The notes below the pieces were generated by a model. It had not been told where the DNA came from. It made no database searches and worked only from the letters and a program-made list of their open reading frames with translations. Below are positions 34,808-44,292 of a stretch of DNA of 64,000 nucleotides, in pieces. Made by a program: the position numbers and the translations under genes. The stretch is from Anderseniella sp039978075 (GTDB lineage: Bacteria; Pseudomonadota; Alphaproteobacteria; Rhizobiales; Aestuariivirgaceae), in contig JBDWCA010000009.1 in assembly GCA_039978075.1 (NCBI GenBank), forward strand, positions 1 through 64,000, written 5' to 3'. Each line of letters begins with the position of its first letter. Within the stretch, counting starts at the first letter, position 1.

Positions 34808-36154
34808 GTGACAGGATTTGCACACGCCCAGGATTCCAGGCTGCTGGGACATTTGTTCTCGACAGTGGCCATGAAGAAGGTGTTTTCCGACACGGCCACT
34901 TTGCAATGCTGGCTTGAGGTGGAAGCAGCACTTGCCAGGGTTCAGTCAGATTTCAAGCTGATACCCGAAGGCGCATTCGATGCCATCAACGCTGCGTGCG
35001 CTCCGGACAAGTATGAACTGGAACAGTTGGGCGTGGAGATCGCGGCGGCCTCCCATCCCCTGACCCCGGTCATAGCGGCGATTGAGGTCAATTCCGGCAG
35101 CTATGGCCAGTATGTGCATTTTGGCGCAACAACGCAGGACATTCTGGACACCGGGCTCGTATTGCAAATGCGGTCCGGACTGGAGCTGCTGATTGAGGCG
35201 CACCAGCACCTGCTCCAGGCATGCGTGCTGCAGGCACGGACCTGGCGTGATCTTCCAATGGCAGGCCGCACCCATGGTCAACACGGTGTCCCTATCACAC
35301 TCGGTTTGAAGTTTGCCCTGCTGGCCAGCGAGATCAAGCGGCATTGCGACCGATTGCATGAACTGCTCGTCCTGCTGCCTGTGCAGTTGGCCGGGGCAGC
35401 CGGAACACTGGCTACGCTGGGCTCTGACGGTGCCCGGGTACGCGAACAACTGGCAAAGACGCTCGGTCTGGTCGATCCCGGACAAAGCTGGCACACCAGC
35501 AGAGACCTGGTTGCCCATATCACCAGCCAAATCGCGATATCGACAGCGTCTTGCGGCAAGATTGCCAACGAAGTGGTAAATCTGCAGCGAACTGAGATCG
35601 GCGAGTTGGCGGAAGGTGCTGCGCCCGGTGCCGGCGGATCATCCACCATGCCGCAGAAACGCAATCCCATGCTGGCGCAAAACATTGTGGCGCTGTCGCG
35701 TCTGATGGCCGGACGCCCGGCGCTCGCGCTGGAAGCGATGATGCATGAACACGAGCGCGATATGGCTGCATGGACAATGGAGTGGGCCATAGTGCCTGAA
35801 AGCTTCATCTATGGGCATGCCGCAGTCGAACAATGTGCCCAGTTGGTGGCGAACCTGCGGGTTGATGAGGCTCAGATAGCGCTCAATCTTGAGCGGACCG
35901 GCGGGCTGATTTGCGCTGAAGCCGTCATGATGGATCTGGCTGCTGACATGGGACGGTCGGAGGCACACCACCTCATTGCGGAACTGATTTCACAAGCACG
36001 CCAGACAGGTGTAAGTTTTTCCGACGCTCTGAATAAAGACGCCACCATCAGCCGGCTGCGCTCACCTGCTCAGGTTGCGATGCTGCTCGATCCGGTGAAT
36101 TACACAGGTGATGCCGTTCAGACCGTGGACCGGATTGTACGCGAACTGGAATGA
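34808..36154 (+). CDS. Fumarase/adenylosuccinate lyase-superfamily lyase (PurB/PcaB-like)
   Basis: 448 residues from a GTG at 34808 with a GGAG site. The superfamily signature GSSTMPQKRNP and the catalytic-site segments HFGATTQDI and GRTHGQHGVPITLG are present. This pattern is shared by adenylosuccinate lyase-type and 3-carboxy-cis,cis-muconate lactonising (PcaB) enzymes. No other protocatechuate genes surround it, and housekeeping PurB usually lies elsewhere, so I leave the reaction open. It sits between a ROK kinase and dinB, 4 bp before the latter. Confidence 0.85.
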   Translation: MTGFAHAQDSRLLGHLFSTVAMKKVFSDTATLQCWLEVEAALARVQSDFKLIPEGAFDAINAACAPDKYELEQLGVEIAAASHPLTPVIAAIEVNSGSYGQYVHFGATTQDILDTGLVLQMRSGLELLIEAHQHLLQACVLQARTWRDLPMAGRTHGQHGVPITLGLKFALLASEIKRHCDRLHELLVLLPVQLAGAAGTLATLGSDGARVREQLAKTLGLVDPGQSWHTSRDLVAHITSQIAISTASCGKIANEVVNLQRTEIGELAEGAAPGAGGSSTMPQKRNPMLAQNIVALSRLMAGRPALALEAMMHEHERDMAAWTMEWAIVPESFIYGHAAVEQCAQLVANLRVDEAQIALNLERTGGLICAEAVMMDLAADMGRSEAHHLIAELISQARQTGVSFSDALNKDATISRLRSPAQVAMLLDPVNYTGDAVQTVDRIVRELE

Positions 36155-36158
36155 CCAG

Positions 36159-37427
36159 ATGCCGACCATTTGCCGTGACTGCCTGTCTAGTGTTGCTGAA
36201 AGCGAGACGCGTTGCCCGCAATGCCGGGGGCCAAGGCTGATCAGGCACCCGCGCCTGCATGAATTATCGATAGCTCATCTGGACTGTGACTCGTTCTATG
36301 CGGCCGTGGAAAAACGCGACAATCCTCACCTTTCTGACAAACCTGTCATCATAGGTGGCGGTACCAGGGGGGTTGTGTCAACGGCTTGCTACGTGGCTCG
36401 CATTCATGGCGTCAGATCTGCAATGCCGATGTTCAAGGCCCTGAAGGCGTGTCCGAAAGCCGTTGTGATCAGGCCGGATATGGCGAAGTACGCCAAAGTC
36501 GGCAAACAGGTCAGAGAGTTGATGAAACAGCTGACCCCCCTGGTTGAACCCATATCAATCGACGAGGCCTTCATGGACCTGACCGGTACCGAACGGTTGC
36601 ACGGGAAAAGCCCGGTCCGGGCTTTGTGCGAACTGGCGCTGAAGATAGAAACCGAGATCGGCATCACTGTTTCAATCGGACTGTCTCACACCAAGTACCT
36701 TGCGAAACTGTCTTCTGACATGGACAAGCCACGGGGCATGTTTGTGATAGGACCTGATGAGTGTATCGAGTTTTTGCGGGACCTGCCGGTCAGTTTCATC
36801 TGGGGAGTGGGTGCCGCCATGCAGAAGAAACTGCACAGGGACGGCATTCGCCTGATCGGCCAGTTACAGCGCATGGAGAAAAACGACCTGATGCGGCAAT
36901 ACGGTTCCCTGGGCTCACGGCTTTACCATCTTTCGCGCGGTGAAGATGCCAGGACAGTTCAGGGCCGCAGTGCGTCGAAAAGCATCTCTGCCGAGACCAC
37001 GTTCAATACCGATATCACGAATTATCAGGAGCTTGAGAAGATACTGTGGAGATTGTCTGAAAAAGTGTCGCGACGGGCCAAGAAAGAACACATGGCCGGC
37101 ACCACGATCGTATTGAAACTCAAGACCGATCACTTCAAGACACGAACACGAAACACTTCATTGTCCGATGCCACTGCCCTTGCGACGCGGATATTTGACG
37201 CGGCCAAACCGATGCTTGAGCGGGAGGTGGACGGCAAGACAGCTTTTCGGCTTATCGGTGTCGGTATCACCAATCTTGCCGAGCTGGATGCCGATTCAGA
37301 AATCGGAGGACTGGATCAGCGCGCCGACGCCCATGCGAAAGTTGAACTGGCAATGGATCGGCTTCGTGACAAATTCGGTACCGATGCGGTGGAAAAAGGC
37401 CGCGGATTGAAGGGCGACGAAAGATGA
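36159..37427 (+). CDS. dinB: DNA polymerase IV with N-terminal zinc ribbon
   Basis: 422 residues from the ATG at 36159. Y-family translesion polymerase. Catalytic acids are D42 and D44 (LDCDSFYAAVE) and the SIDEAFMD motif; helix-hairpin-helix and little-finger regions follow. Unlike E. coli DinB, the first 25 residues carry a CxxC-x10-CxxC site (C5, C8, C19, C22), seen in some Hyphomicrobiales paralogues. No C-terminal beta-clamp motif is obvious at the very end. The stop overlaps the isochorismatase start by 4 bp. Confidence 0.95.
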   Translation: MPTICRDCLSSVAESETRCPQCRGPRLIRHPRLHELSIAHLDCDSFYAAVEKRDNPHLSDKPVIIGGGTRGVVSTACYVARIHGVRSAMPMFKALKACPKAVVIRPDMAKYAKVGKQVRELMKQLTPLVEPISIDEAFMDLTGTERLHGKSPVRALCELALKIETEIGITVSIGLSHTKYLAKLSSDMDKPRGMFVIGPDECIEFLRDLPVSFIWGVGAAMQKKLHRDGIRLIGQLQRMEKNDLMRQYGSLGSRLYHLSRGEDARTVQGRSASKSISAETTFNTDITNYQELEKILWRLSEKVSRRAKKEHMAGTTIVLKLKTDHFKTRTRNTSLSDATALATRIFDAAKPMLEREVDGKTAFRLIGVGITNLAELDADSEIGGLDQRADAHAKVELAMDRLRDKFGTDAVEKGRGLKGDER

Positions 37428-38086
37428 CACACTACCAGGTCAACTGCTGGCACAACCGCAGTTTCGAGCTTGACCCGACCTCTACCGCCTTTCTGGCGAT
37501 CGACATGCAGCGCGACTTCCTCATGGACAAGGAGGGCCGGCCAAACGAGATGGCGCGGATCGTTGCGGATTTTTCGCGGCTGACCGAAATCATGCGCAAT
37601 TGGGGATGCACGATTGTTCACACCAGGGAGTCCTATGCAGAAGACATGTCTGACGTAACTGCCCAAAAAGCCAGCCAGGGGTATGTCGGCAGACCCGGCC
37701 CGTTTGGCAAATACCTCATACGCGGGCAACATGGTTGTGATTTTGTCGATGAACTCAAACCGGGACCTGCGGAACCGGTAATAGACCAACCCGGTTTCGG
37801 CAAAATGCACGGCAGCGGTCTGCGTGAAATACTGGGGGCAAAAGGCATCACCCACCTGATACTGGCCGGTGTCACGACACAGTGTTGCGTGCACTCGACT
37901 CTGCGCGAAGCGGTAGATTGCGGATACTGGTGCCTTACAGTTGCCGACTGTTGTGCCTCACCGAAACAGGGCTGGCACGATGCGGCCCTGGAACTGATCG
38001 CATCAGAAAGCCATTTGTTCGGATCAATATGTGATCTGAAGGATCTGGAAACCGCCAGCAGACTGGACAGCTTATCCGGTGACTAG
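37424..38086 (+). CDS. Isochorismatase-family cysteine hydrolase
   Basis: 220 residues. The D-K-C triad is visible: D27 in AIDMQRDF, K127 in GFGKMHG and C155 in GVTTQCCV. Family members hydrolyse amides such as biuret, ureidoacrylate and nicotinamide, or isochorismate. The GYVGRPGPFGKYLIRG segment recalls biuret-hydrolase-like and RutB-like groups, but the substrate is not decided. It is the last gene of the co-directional run, coupled to dinB by a 4-bp overlap. Confidence 0.88.
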   Translation: MTHYQVNCWHNRSFELDPTSTAFLAIDMQRDFLMDKEGRPNEMARIVADFSRLTEIMRNWGCTIVHTRESYAEDMSDVTAQKASQGYVGRPGPFGKYLIRGQHGCDFVDELKPGPAEPVIDQPGFGKMHGSGLREILGAKGITHLILAGVTTQCCVHSTLREAVDCGYWCLTVADCCASPKQGWHDAALELIASESHLFGSICDLKDLETASRLDSLSGD

Positions 38087-38121
38087 ATCAAGCTAATGAG
38101 CTCTGCCGAACCCATGTTGTC

Positions 38122-38955
38122 CTAGTTGCAGCTCGCGACTTCAAGCAGTTTGATGTCCGTCAGCTTGGCTTCCAGGACGAAGTCACCGTAATTCAGGCTC
38201 ATGTCACCGGAAACACCGTTTTCATACAGCACCATGCTGACCTGGTACTCAGGGGTTTCCTTGTCCTGATTGTCCGGCTTGTAATACGAGATCGATACCG
38301 GCCATCCGGACAAGCCGTTGACATCTTTCATCTTGGCATCTGTCTGATCTTCGCCGGCATCTCTTTTTAACCCGATGAAGGTAATGGCTATTGCCGGGTT
38401 TGCGCCGTCGGATCCATCATACAACAATGTCTCGTCGCGCTGTTCGCCTGCTTCAGCCGCCTTTACGATCTTCAACTGGTGATCAACGGGAAATGTAATG
38501 CCTTCCGGCAAAGAGAAAATCTCTTCCTTCGGTTTGGTGATGGCGCCTGAACCGCCGGTTTTTCCTTCTGCAAGCTTGGCCCGTATTTCTTTTTCTTCCT
38601 GCAGTTTGCTGTCCACGAACTGGCGCTGGACGTAACGCAACTGATCGCTTTGGCCGGACTCCCACATGGACGACCTGCTGTCCAGAATGCGGGATTTGCC
38701 GCCCGACAGAAAAAACTGGTTTATCATGCGAAAGTTCACCGTCCAGCCTTCGCAACCGCTGCCACTGAATTCAATGACCATGCGGCCCTTGGCGCCGGAA
38801 ATGCCGGTTCTGTCTTCGGCAGATTTCAGGGAGATATCATAGACGGCCCGATGAGCCGCCAGCGGCGAGGCCGCAGCAGCTGGCAATGCGAAACACACGC
38901 CAGTGGCAACAATTACCGTACCGCTCAAAAAACCGGCTAATTTGCTCAAGATCAC
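38122..38955 (-). CDS. eipB: Cell-envelope integrity protein EipB (DUF1849)
   Basis: 277 residues from a GTG at 38955; the TTG two codons later is better spaced from GGAG, so the start is uncertain. Signal peptide ~1-29 (ending AAA). The LAAHRAVYDISL opening is diagnostic of DUF1849. Two cysteines, C68 and C276, correspond to the disulfide that stabilises Brucella EipB. The mature protein is an incomplete spiral beta-barrel in the periplasm needed for envelope integrity. Single gene, convergent with the isochorismatase gene. Confidence 0.92.
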   Translation of the reverse strand: MILSKLAGFLSGTVIVATGVCFALPAAAASPLAAHRAVYDISLKSAEDRTGISGAKGRMVIEFSGSGCEGWTVNFRMINQFFLSGGKSRILDSRSSMWESGQSDQLRYVQRQFVDSKLQEEKEIRAKLAEGKTGGSGAITKPKEEIFSLPEGITFPVDHQLKIVKAAEAGEQRDETLLYDGSDGANPAIAITFIGLKRDAGEDQTDAKMKDVNGLSGWPVSISYYKPDNQDKETPEYQVSMVLYENGVSGDMSLNYGDFVLEAKLTDIKLLEVASCN

Positions 38956-38991
38956 TCTCCGTCAGTTGTTCCAGATATTACAGCATGCTGC

Positions 38992-39948
38992 CTAAGTTAC
39001 CAGATTCTTTGCTTGCCCCTCGAAAAAGGCATTTACATGGTCAACGGTCTGGCGCCAGCATTCCGTCTGGGCCTCGAAGCTCGCCCAAGCCACATGTGGT
39101 GTAATAATTACGTTGGCACGATCTGCTACTTTCATCAGCGGATGATCGTGCGCCGGTGGTTCGGTCGTGAGCACATCGAAACCGATGCCGCCGACCAGGC
39201 CTTCATCCAGAGCTGCAACAAGGTCTACCTCATCCACCAGGCCGCCGCGGGCAGTGTTGATGATCAGCGGTTGTCGTTTCATTTTCCTGAACTCGGCACT
39301 GGCCAACATGTTACGAGTGCCGGGCATTAAAGGACAATGCAGGGTTATTACGTCTGAGCGTTCCAGAACCTCGTCAAACGGCGTATACAGCGGCCCGAGC
39401 CCGTCCACTCCCTTGTGGGCGGCGAACAGCACGGTCATGCCGAGCGCACGGGCAATATCTGCAACAGACTGGCCGAGACTGCCTTCCCCGAAAATTCCCA
39501 GTGTGGAACCTCTCAGATCCTTCATGGGGTGGGAATGGAAACAGAACTGACCAGCGTCCTGCCACTTGCCGTCTACGACATCCCGGGCATAACCGGCAAT
39601 GGCACGGCGCAGCGCGAAGATCAGCGCAAAGGTGTGTTCCGGCACGGTGTTGACGGCGTAACCGCGCACATTTGAAACTGCAACACCGTGGTCACGGCAT
39701 GCCGGCACGTCGATCACGTCGAAACCGGTTGCGGCCACGGAAACCATTTTCAGATCAGGTAATTGCGCCAGAGTTTCAGCACGAATCGGGACCTTGTTGG
39801 TAATGGCAACTGTTGCCCCCTTAAGCCGTTCAACGATCTGGTCCGGCGGCGTTGCGGCATGTTCCACCCAGTCATGGTCGATGTTCGGGCGTACAAGCTC
39901 AATTTCCGGGGCAAAAGTACCCCGGTCCAGAAAAACTATTTTGGTCAT
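38992..39948 (-). CDS. D-2-hydroxyacid dehydrogenase (NAD-dependent)
   Basis: 318 residues. NAD fold has LGIFGEGSLGQSVA (glycine motif). The catalytic Arg (NTARGG), Glu (LTTEPP) and His (TPHVAWAS) are present. Most like glycerate/hydroxypyruvate dehydrogenases of this family. EipB is 36 bp downstream, so they may be co-transcribed. It diverges from the RidA gene. Confidence 0.92.
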   Translation of the reverse strand: MTKIVFLDRGTFAPEIELVRPNIDHDWVEHAATPPDQIVERLKGATVAITNKVPIRAETLAQLPDLKMVSVAATGFDVIDVPACRDHGVAVSNVRGYAVNTVPEHTFALIFALRRAIAGYARDVVDGKWQDAGQFCFHSHPMKDLRGSTLGIFGEGSLGQSVADIARALGMTVLFAAHKGVDGLGPLYTPFDEVLERSDVITLHCPLMPGTRNMLASAEFRKMKRQPLIINTARGGLVDEVDLVAALDEGLVGGIGFDVLTTEPPAHDHPLMKVADRANVIITPHVAWASFEAQTECWRQTVDHVNAFFEGQAKNLVT

Positions 39949-40113
39949 TCATAAAAATCCCTGAATTAATTCACCGTCACGCTAGCGTGTGCAGACTGAC
40001 CATCGCAAGCAGCGAGTTTGTGAGCTGTTGCAATTCCGGGCTGGTCAAGTGTCGCATCCATCCCTAGATTGCGGCACAATCGACCTGTCTCAAAACATTC
40101 AAAGGATATCACT

Positions 40114-40578
40114 ATGGGTACCATCGACGACCGTCTTGCAGAACTGGGCATAGATATTCCAACTCCGGCAGCTCCGGTTGCCAACTATGTCGGCTGGGTT
40201 CGCACCGGCAACCTGGTGTTCACCGCCGGTCAGGTGCCCTTGAAGGACGGTGAGTTCATGTACCAGGGCATCGTTGGCGACACGGTTACCGTCGAAGACG
40301 CAACCGAGGCGGCAAAACTGTGTGCCATCAACATCATCGCCCAGGTCAAGCAGGCCTGTGACGGCGACCTGGACAAGGTAAAGCGCATTGTCAAACTGGT
40401 CGGGTTTGTAAACGGCGTACCGGGTTTTGGCGATCAGCCTAAAATCATCAATGGGGCGTCCGACATGATGGTTGAAGTGTTTGGAGAAAAGGGCAAGCAC
40501 GCCCGTTCTGCCGTTGGCGCAGGCTCGCTGCCGATCAACCTGTCCGTCGAAATCGAAGCTGTTGTAGAAGTCGAATAG
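40114..40578 (+). CDS. RidA/YjgF-family protein
   Basis: 154 residues from the ATG at 40114 with AAAGGA before it; an upstream in-frame start lacks similarity. RidA proteins deaminate reactive 2-aminoacrylate and related enamines. The VFTAGQVPLKDGE region and the C-terminal HARSAVGAGSLPINLSVEIE stretch (conserved Arg and Glu) match. Length is longer than E. coli RidA (~128), typical of the extended group found in this order. It heads the RidA-GDPD-GNAT run. Confidence 0.9.
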   Translation: MGTIDDRLAELGIDIPTPAAPVANYVGWVRTGNLVFTAGQVPLKDGEFMYQGIVGDTVTVEDATEAAKLCAINIIAQVKQACDGDLDKVKRIVKLVGFVNGVPGFGDQPKIINGASDMMVEVFGEKGKHARSAVGAGSLPINLSVEIEAVVEVE

Positions 40579-40591
40579 AAGGCTGACGCCG

Positions 40592-41359
40592 ATGTGGCGG
40601 CCTTCCGACCCCGATTGCGATTGGCTGACGCAAGTCGCCATCGCACATCGCGGGTTGCATGACAAACAAGGCGGCGTGCTGGAAAACTCGCTGTCGGCTT
40701 TCGAGGCCGCCATCAAACATGGTTACGCCATTGAGCTGGATGTTCAATTGTCCAGCGATGGCGAAGCCATGGTGTTTCATGATCATATCCTGGACCGGTT
40801 GACCAACGAGACCGGTTCCATCCACGACGTTACGGCGGCTGACTTGAACAAGATAGCCTATGCGGGTGGTACAGGCACTATCCCCACACTTGCTCAGGTG
40901 CTTGAGCTCGTGGCGGGTCAGGTCGGACTGGTAATCGAGATCAAGAGTAGTTGGTCGGGAAGCACTGAACTAGTGCGCAGGACCTCACAATGTCTTGCGT
41001 CTTACACCGGGGAAGCTGCAGTGATGTCTTTTGACCCTGTTCAGGTTGCCTGGCTTGCTCATGAAGAACCGGACATCATCCGGGGTATGGTGGCAGATGG
41101 GGCAACACAGGACGACTATCCGTGGTTGCCGCTTTCGACGCGGCTTTCGCTGCGGGAGTTCCGCCACGCGGATTTGACGCAACCGGATTTCCTGTCCCTG
41201 GACAAGCACTGGCTGCCCTGCCCCGTATCCAAGGCATATCGCAATCAGCGCGTTCCGATGATCTGTTGGACCGTGCGTTCCGAACAAGAAGCATCAGATG
41301 CGCTAAGATGGTGCGATCAGATTACATTTGAAGGGTATTTGCCCAAGGCCATGGTCTAA
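40592..41359 (+). CDS. Glycerophosphodiester phosphodiesterase
   Basis: 255 residues, GDPD TIM barrel. Catalytic and metal residues lie in AHRGLHD, ENSLSAFE, IELDVQLSSDG and VFHDHILDRLT. It hydrolyses glycerophosphodiesters to glycerol-3-phosphate and an alcohol. There is no signal peptide, so it is cytoplasmic (UgpQ-like). It follows RidA by 13 bp and precedes the GNAT gene by 8 bp. Confidence 0.93.
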   Translation: MWRPSDPDCDWLTQVAIAHRGLHDKQGGVLENSLSAFEAAIKHGYAIELDVQLSSDGEAMVFHDHILDRLTNETGSIHDVTAADLNKIAYAGGTGTIPTLAQVLELVAGQVGLVIEIKSSWSGSTELVRRTSQCLASYTGEAAVMSFDPVQVAWLAHEEPDIIRGMVADGATQDDYPWLPLSTRLSLREFRHADLTQPDFLSLDKHWLPCPVSKAYRNQRVPMICWTVRSEQEASDALRWCDQITFEGYLPKAMV

Positions 41360-41367
41360 GTCCAAAA

Positions 41368-42570
41368 ATGACGCAACCGGAAAAAGACCAGTTTTCCATG
41401 GAGGTTCATCAGTCCATTACGGGCATTGAACCGGAGACATGGGACAGGTGCGCCAACCCGCCGTGGCGTCCCTACAATCCATTTGTGGCCCATGCTTTTC
41501 TGAAAGCGCTTGAGACATCCGGGTCGGCGGTGGCGGAAACCGGATGGCTGGGTCAGCACATGCAATTGAAATCCGGCGACGGGCAGACCATTGCGGTCAT
41601 GCCGTGTTACCTGAAAAACCACTCGCAGGGCGAATACGTGTTCGACTATGGCTGGGCAGAGGCCATTCAGCGGGCCGGCGGGCGCTATTACCCCAAGCTG
41701 CAGATATCGGTGCCGTTCACACCGGCATCCGGTCCGCGCGTACTTGTTGCCCGGCAAGATCAGATCAGGCAATGCCGTGCCGCCATGGCCGATGCATCAG
41801 ATCAACTGGCGGCCCGGCTCGGCGCTTCATCAGCCCATATGACATTTATCGAGGAGGACGAATACACCGATTTCGGTGAATTCGGCTGGCTGCAGCGCAA
41901 TGACACCCAGTTTCATTGGCACAATGAAGATTTTTCGTCGTTTGATCAGTTTCTTGGTGTTCTTTCCTCACGCAAGCGTAAGAACATCCGCAAGGAACGG
42001 AAAACCGTTGTCGAAAGTGGTCTGGACATTCAGGTTTTGACTGGTAACGACATCACCGAAGACCACTGGGATCACTTTTTCCACTTCTACATGGATACCG
42101 GTGATCGCAAATGGGGAACGCCCTACCTCACCCGTGAATTCTTTTCAGCCGCAGGCGACAGCATGGCCGACGACATTGCCCTGGTGATGGTGAGAAATGA
42201 AGGGCGCTGGGTGGCAGGCGCGATCAACTTCATCGGCGGTGATGCACTGTATGGCCGCAACTGGGGCTGCATCGAACACCATGACTGCCTGCATTTCGAG
42301 GTCTGCTACTATACGGCCATCGAGTTCGCCATCTCCCGCGGGTTAAAACGGGTGGAAGCCGGTGCGCAGGGTCCCCACAAGCTGGCACGCGGATACCTGC
42401 CCGTGACCACCCGCTCCGTTCACATGATCCAGGACCCGCGCCTTCACTCAGCCGTGGCAGATTATCTTGAGCAGGAGCGCAAGGCCGTTGCACGGGACAA
42501 CAGGCTGATTGAGGAACATCATTCGCCGTTCAGGAAGACGCAGCAGCGGGACATGGACGGGGACATTTGA
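41368..42570 (+). CDS. GNAT/FemAB-like acyltransferase (COG3146, DUF482)
   Basis: 400 residues. The N-terminal NPFVAHAFLKALE, the mid FGWLQRNDTQFHW and KRKNIRKERK segments, and the ending RGYLPVTTRSVHMI are characteristic of COG3146. Its two halves resemble tandem GNAT folds; the acceptor is unknown. Part of the conserved RidA-GDPD-GNAT-HIT order, which here is interrupted by the next gene. Confidence 0.88.
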   Translation: MTQPEKDQFSMEVHQSITGIEPETWDRCANPPWRPYNPFVAHAFLKALETSGSAVAETGWLGQHMQLKSGDGQTIAVMPCYLKNHSQGEYVFDYGWAEAIQRAGGRYYPKLQISVPFTPASGPRVLVARQDQIRQCRAAMADASDQLAARLGASSAHMTFIEEDEYTDFGEFGWLQRNDTQFHWHNEDFSSFDQFLGVLSSRKRKNIRKERKTVVESGLDIQVLTGNDITEDHWDHFFHFYMDTGDRKWGTPYLTREFFSAAGDSMADDIALVMVRNEGRWVAGAINFIGGDALYGRNWGCIEHHDCLHFEVCYYTAIEFAISRGLKRVEAGAQGPHKLARGYLPVTTRSVHMIQDPRLHSAVADYLEQERKAVARDNRLIEEHHSPFRKTQQRDMDGDI

Positions 42571-42638
42571 ACTGTTGGATTAGGTATTTCTAAGCACCTG
42601 GCGTTCAGACTTCCCGCAATTCAAGTTGGAGAAGTGCT

Positions 42639-43790
42639 GTGACCCAACCTGCCAAGACACAGGAAAGTTCCAAATCATCTGTGGCTGGGGGCTGCCTGCT
42701 CAGCGGTGCCGCCGCTCTGGTGACATTTGGAACTGCCATCATGATCATGGCACCGATGAGTTGGGCCGCTTTGTTCGTGTTCGCCCCTATGATGGGCATT
42801 GCCACTATTGCGTGGATAGTCATAGTCAGCGTCGCAAACAGGGGGAATGCCAACATGTGGGGTGGAACGCTGCTGTTTGCAGCGTTCGCAACGGCCGGGT
42901 TTGTGATTTTTATTCTGCTGGATAAAAACGAACAATCAGTGAAACGCGAAGCAGACATTAAACTCGGTGAATCCCTGGCAACAAGCAGATTGATAGACAA
43001 TCCAATCGGGCCCATAGATCGCCTCGCAGTTACTTCCATTCAGTGTGGACACGGCGTATGTGGTCACGCTCTTATGTTCGGCATGGCCAAGGAAGTCGTT
43101 ACGATTTCACGCCACATGAACTGGATTACCTACTACCGTTTGCAACCCATCGGAAAGTGCCCGACCTACAACGACAGTGGCGCGGCGTATGTGGCACCAT
43201 TGCAGCAAATTGGAATCTTTGATGCCTGTTTGCGCCGGATGAAGAAGGTACAATCCGACCCATATAGTGAGATCAAGAATGCTGTGCTCATATCTTACCA
43301 AAGTAGTGGACACGAAAGAGATAAGGGCTTGTTCGCTTCCCGGCATATTTACGGGGTGGTGGCGCGCAAGATGGAGAACAGACGCATTACAGAGGAGTTG
43401 GCGCGATGGGAGTACTTCCATTCCGGGCGTGCGCAACGCAGTTTCGGAAAACGGTTCAATCAGACAGAGTTCGTGGCAGCACTCACAGGAATGGAAGCGG
43501 ACATGGATAAGGCGTTTGTGAGGCGTTCATTTTCTGATGCTGTGCGGCATATCAAGGAAAAGATCGGCCTTATCAAAATGGAATACGGAGCTATTTTCGC
43601 TTATCTGCAAAAATTGCTCAGAGACACCCGCGCCGAAACCGGTGACCCCGTTATTGTCACCAAGGCAACAGATGACGACCTGCAAGCCATTATTGAACAT
43701 CTGTGTTTTGCCAGGACGTCTGAGAAAAACCGTTGCTCGACTCGGCTCGAATACCTCAGGAGCGAGTACAACATGGAAATTCGACCTTGA
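42639..43790 (+). CDS. Unrecognised membrane protein with large soluble domain
   Basis: 383 residues from a GTG at 42639 with a good GGAG site 8 nt upstream. Three transmembrane segments lie in the first ~95 residues (about 16-38, 41-65, 73-94). The remaining ~290 residues are soluble, helical in appearance and Arg/Lys-rich, with a CGHGVCGHA motif near 130 and scattered cysteines (e.g. 164, 187, 360, 370). I recognise no family. It lies between GNAT and HIT, genes that are usually close neighbours, so it looks like an accessory insertion. Confidence 0.7.
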   Translation: MTQPAKTQESSKSSVAGGCLLSGAAALVTFGTAIMIMAPMSWAALFVFAPMMGIATIAWIVIVSVANRGNANMWGGTLLFAAFATAGFVIFILLDKNEQSVKREADIKLGESLATSRLIDNPIGPIDRLAVTSIQCGHGVCGHALMFGMAKEVVTISRHMNWITYYRLQPIGKCPTYNDSGAAYVAPLQQIGIFDACLRRMKKVQSDPYSEIKNAVLISYQSSGHERDKGLFASRHIYGVVARKMENRRITEELARWEYFHSGRAQRSFGKRFNQTEFVAALTGMEADMDKAFVRRSFSDAVRHIKEKIGLIKMEYGAIFAYLQKLLRDTRAETGDPVIVTKATDDDLQAIIEHLCFARTSEKNRCSTRLEYLRSEYNMEIRP

Positions 43791-43853
43791 TTGAACTGGT
43801 GCTTTTCAGATACTCGCTATCCAGCTTTACACAATCCGGATGCAAGAATTCAA

Positions 43854-44282
43854 ATGACCACACCCTACGACGACAACAACATCTTCGCCAAGATCCTGCG
43901 CGGCGAGTTGCCCAGCCACAAGATCTACGAAGATGACAAGACCATCGCGATCATGGATATCATGCCGCGTGGCGACGGGCATTGCCTTGTGATCCCCAAG
44001 ACGGCATCGCGCAACATGCTTGATATCGCGCCGGATGATCTCAATGCGGTCATGGCAACGGTTCAGAAAATGGCGCATGCGGTGATCAGGGCCTTTGTTG
44101 CTGACGGCGTTACCATACAGCAGTTCAACGAGAGCGCCGGCGGCCAGGTTGTGTTTCATACTCATGTCCATGTGATCCCGCGGCATGAGGGCGTCAAAAT
44201 GGGCCCGCCCGCCACCGACATGGCGGATCAGGATGACCTTGCAGAGTGGGCCGAGAAGCTGCGCGCCGCACTGGCCGGCTAA
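43854..44282 (+). CDS. HIT-family nucleotide-binding hydrolase
   Basis: 142 residues from the ATG at 43854. The histidine triad HTHVHVIPR is preceded by FNESAGGQVVF; the N-terminal IFAKILRGELPSHKIYED block is the standard HinT-like opening. It is likely a purine-nucleoside phosphoramidase or a dinucleotide hydrolase. It is convergent with azlD (10 bp between stops). Confidence 0.95.
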   Translation: MTTPYDDNNIFAKILRGELPSHKIYEDDKTIAIMDIMPRGDGHCLVIPKTASRNMLDIAPDDLNAVMATVQKMAHAVIRAFVADGVTIQQFNESAGGQVVFHTHVHVIPRHEGVKMGPPATDMADQDDLAEWAEKLRAALAG

Positions 44283-44292
44283 TTCAACCGGT

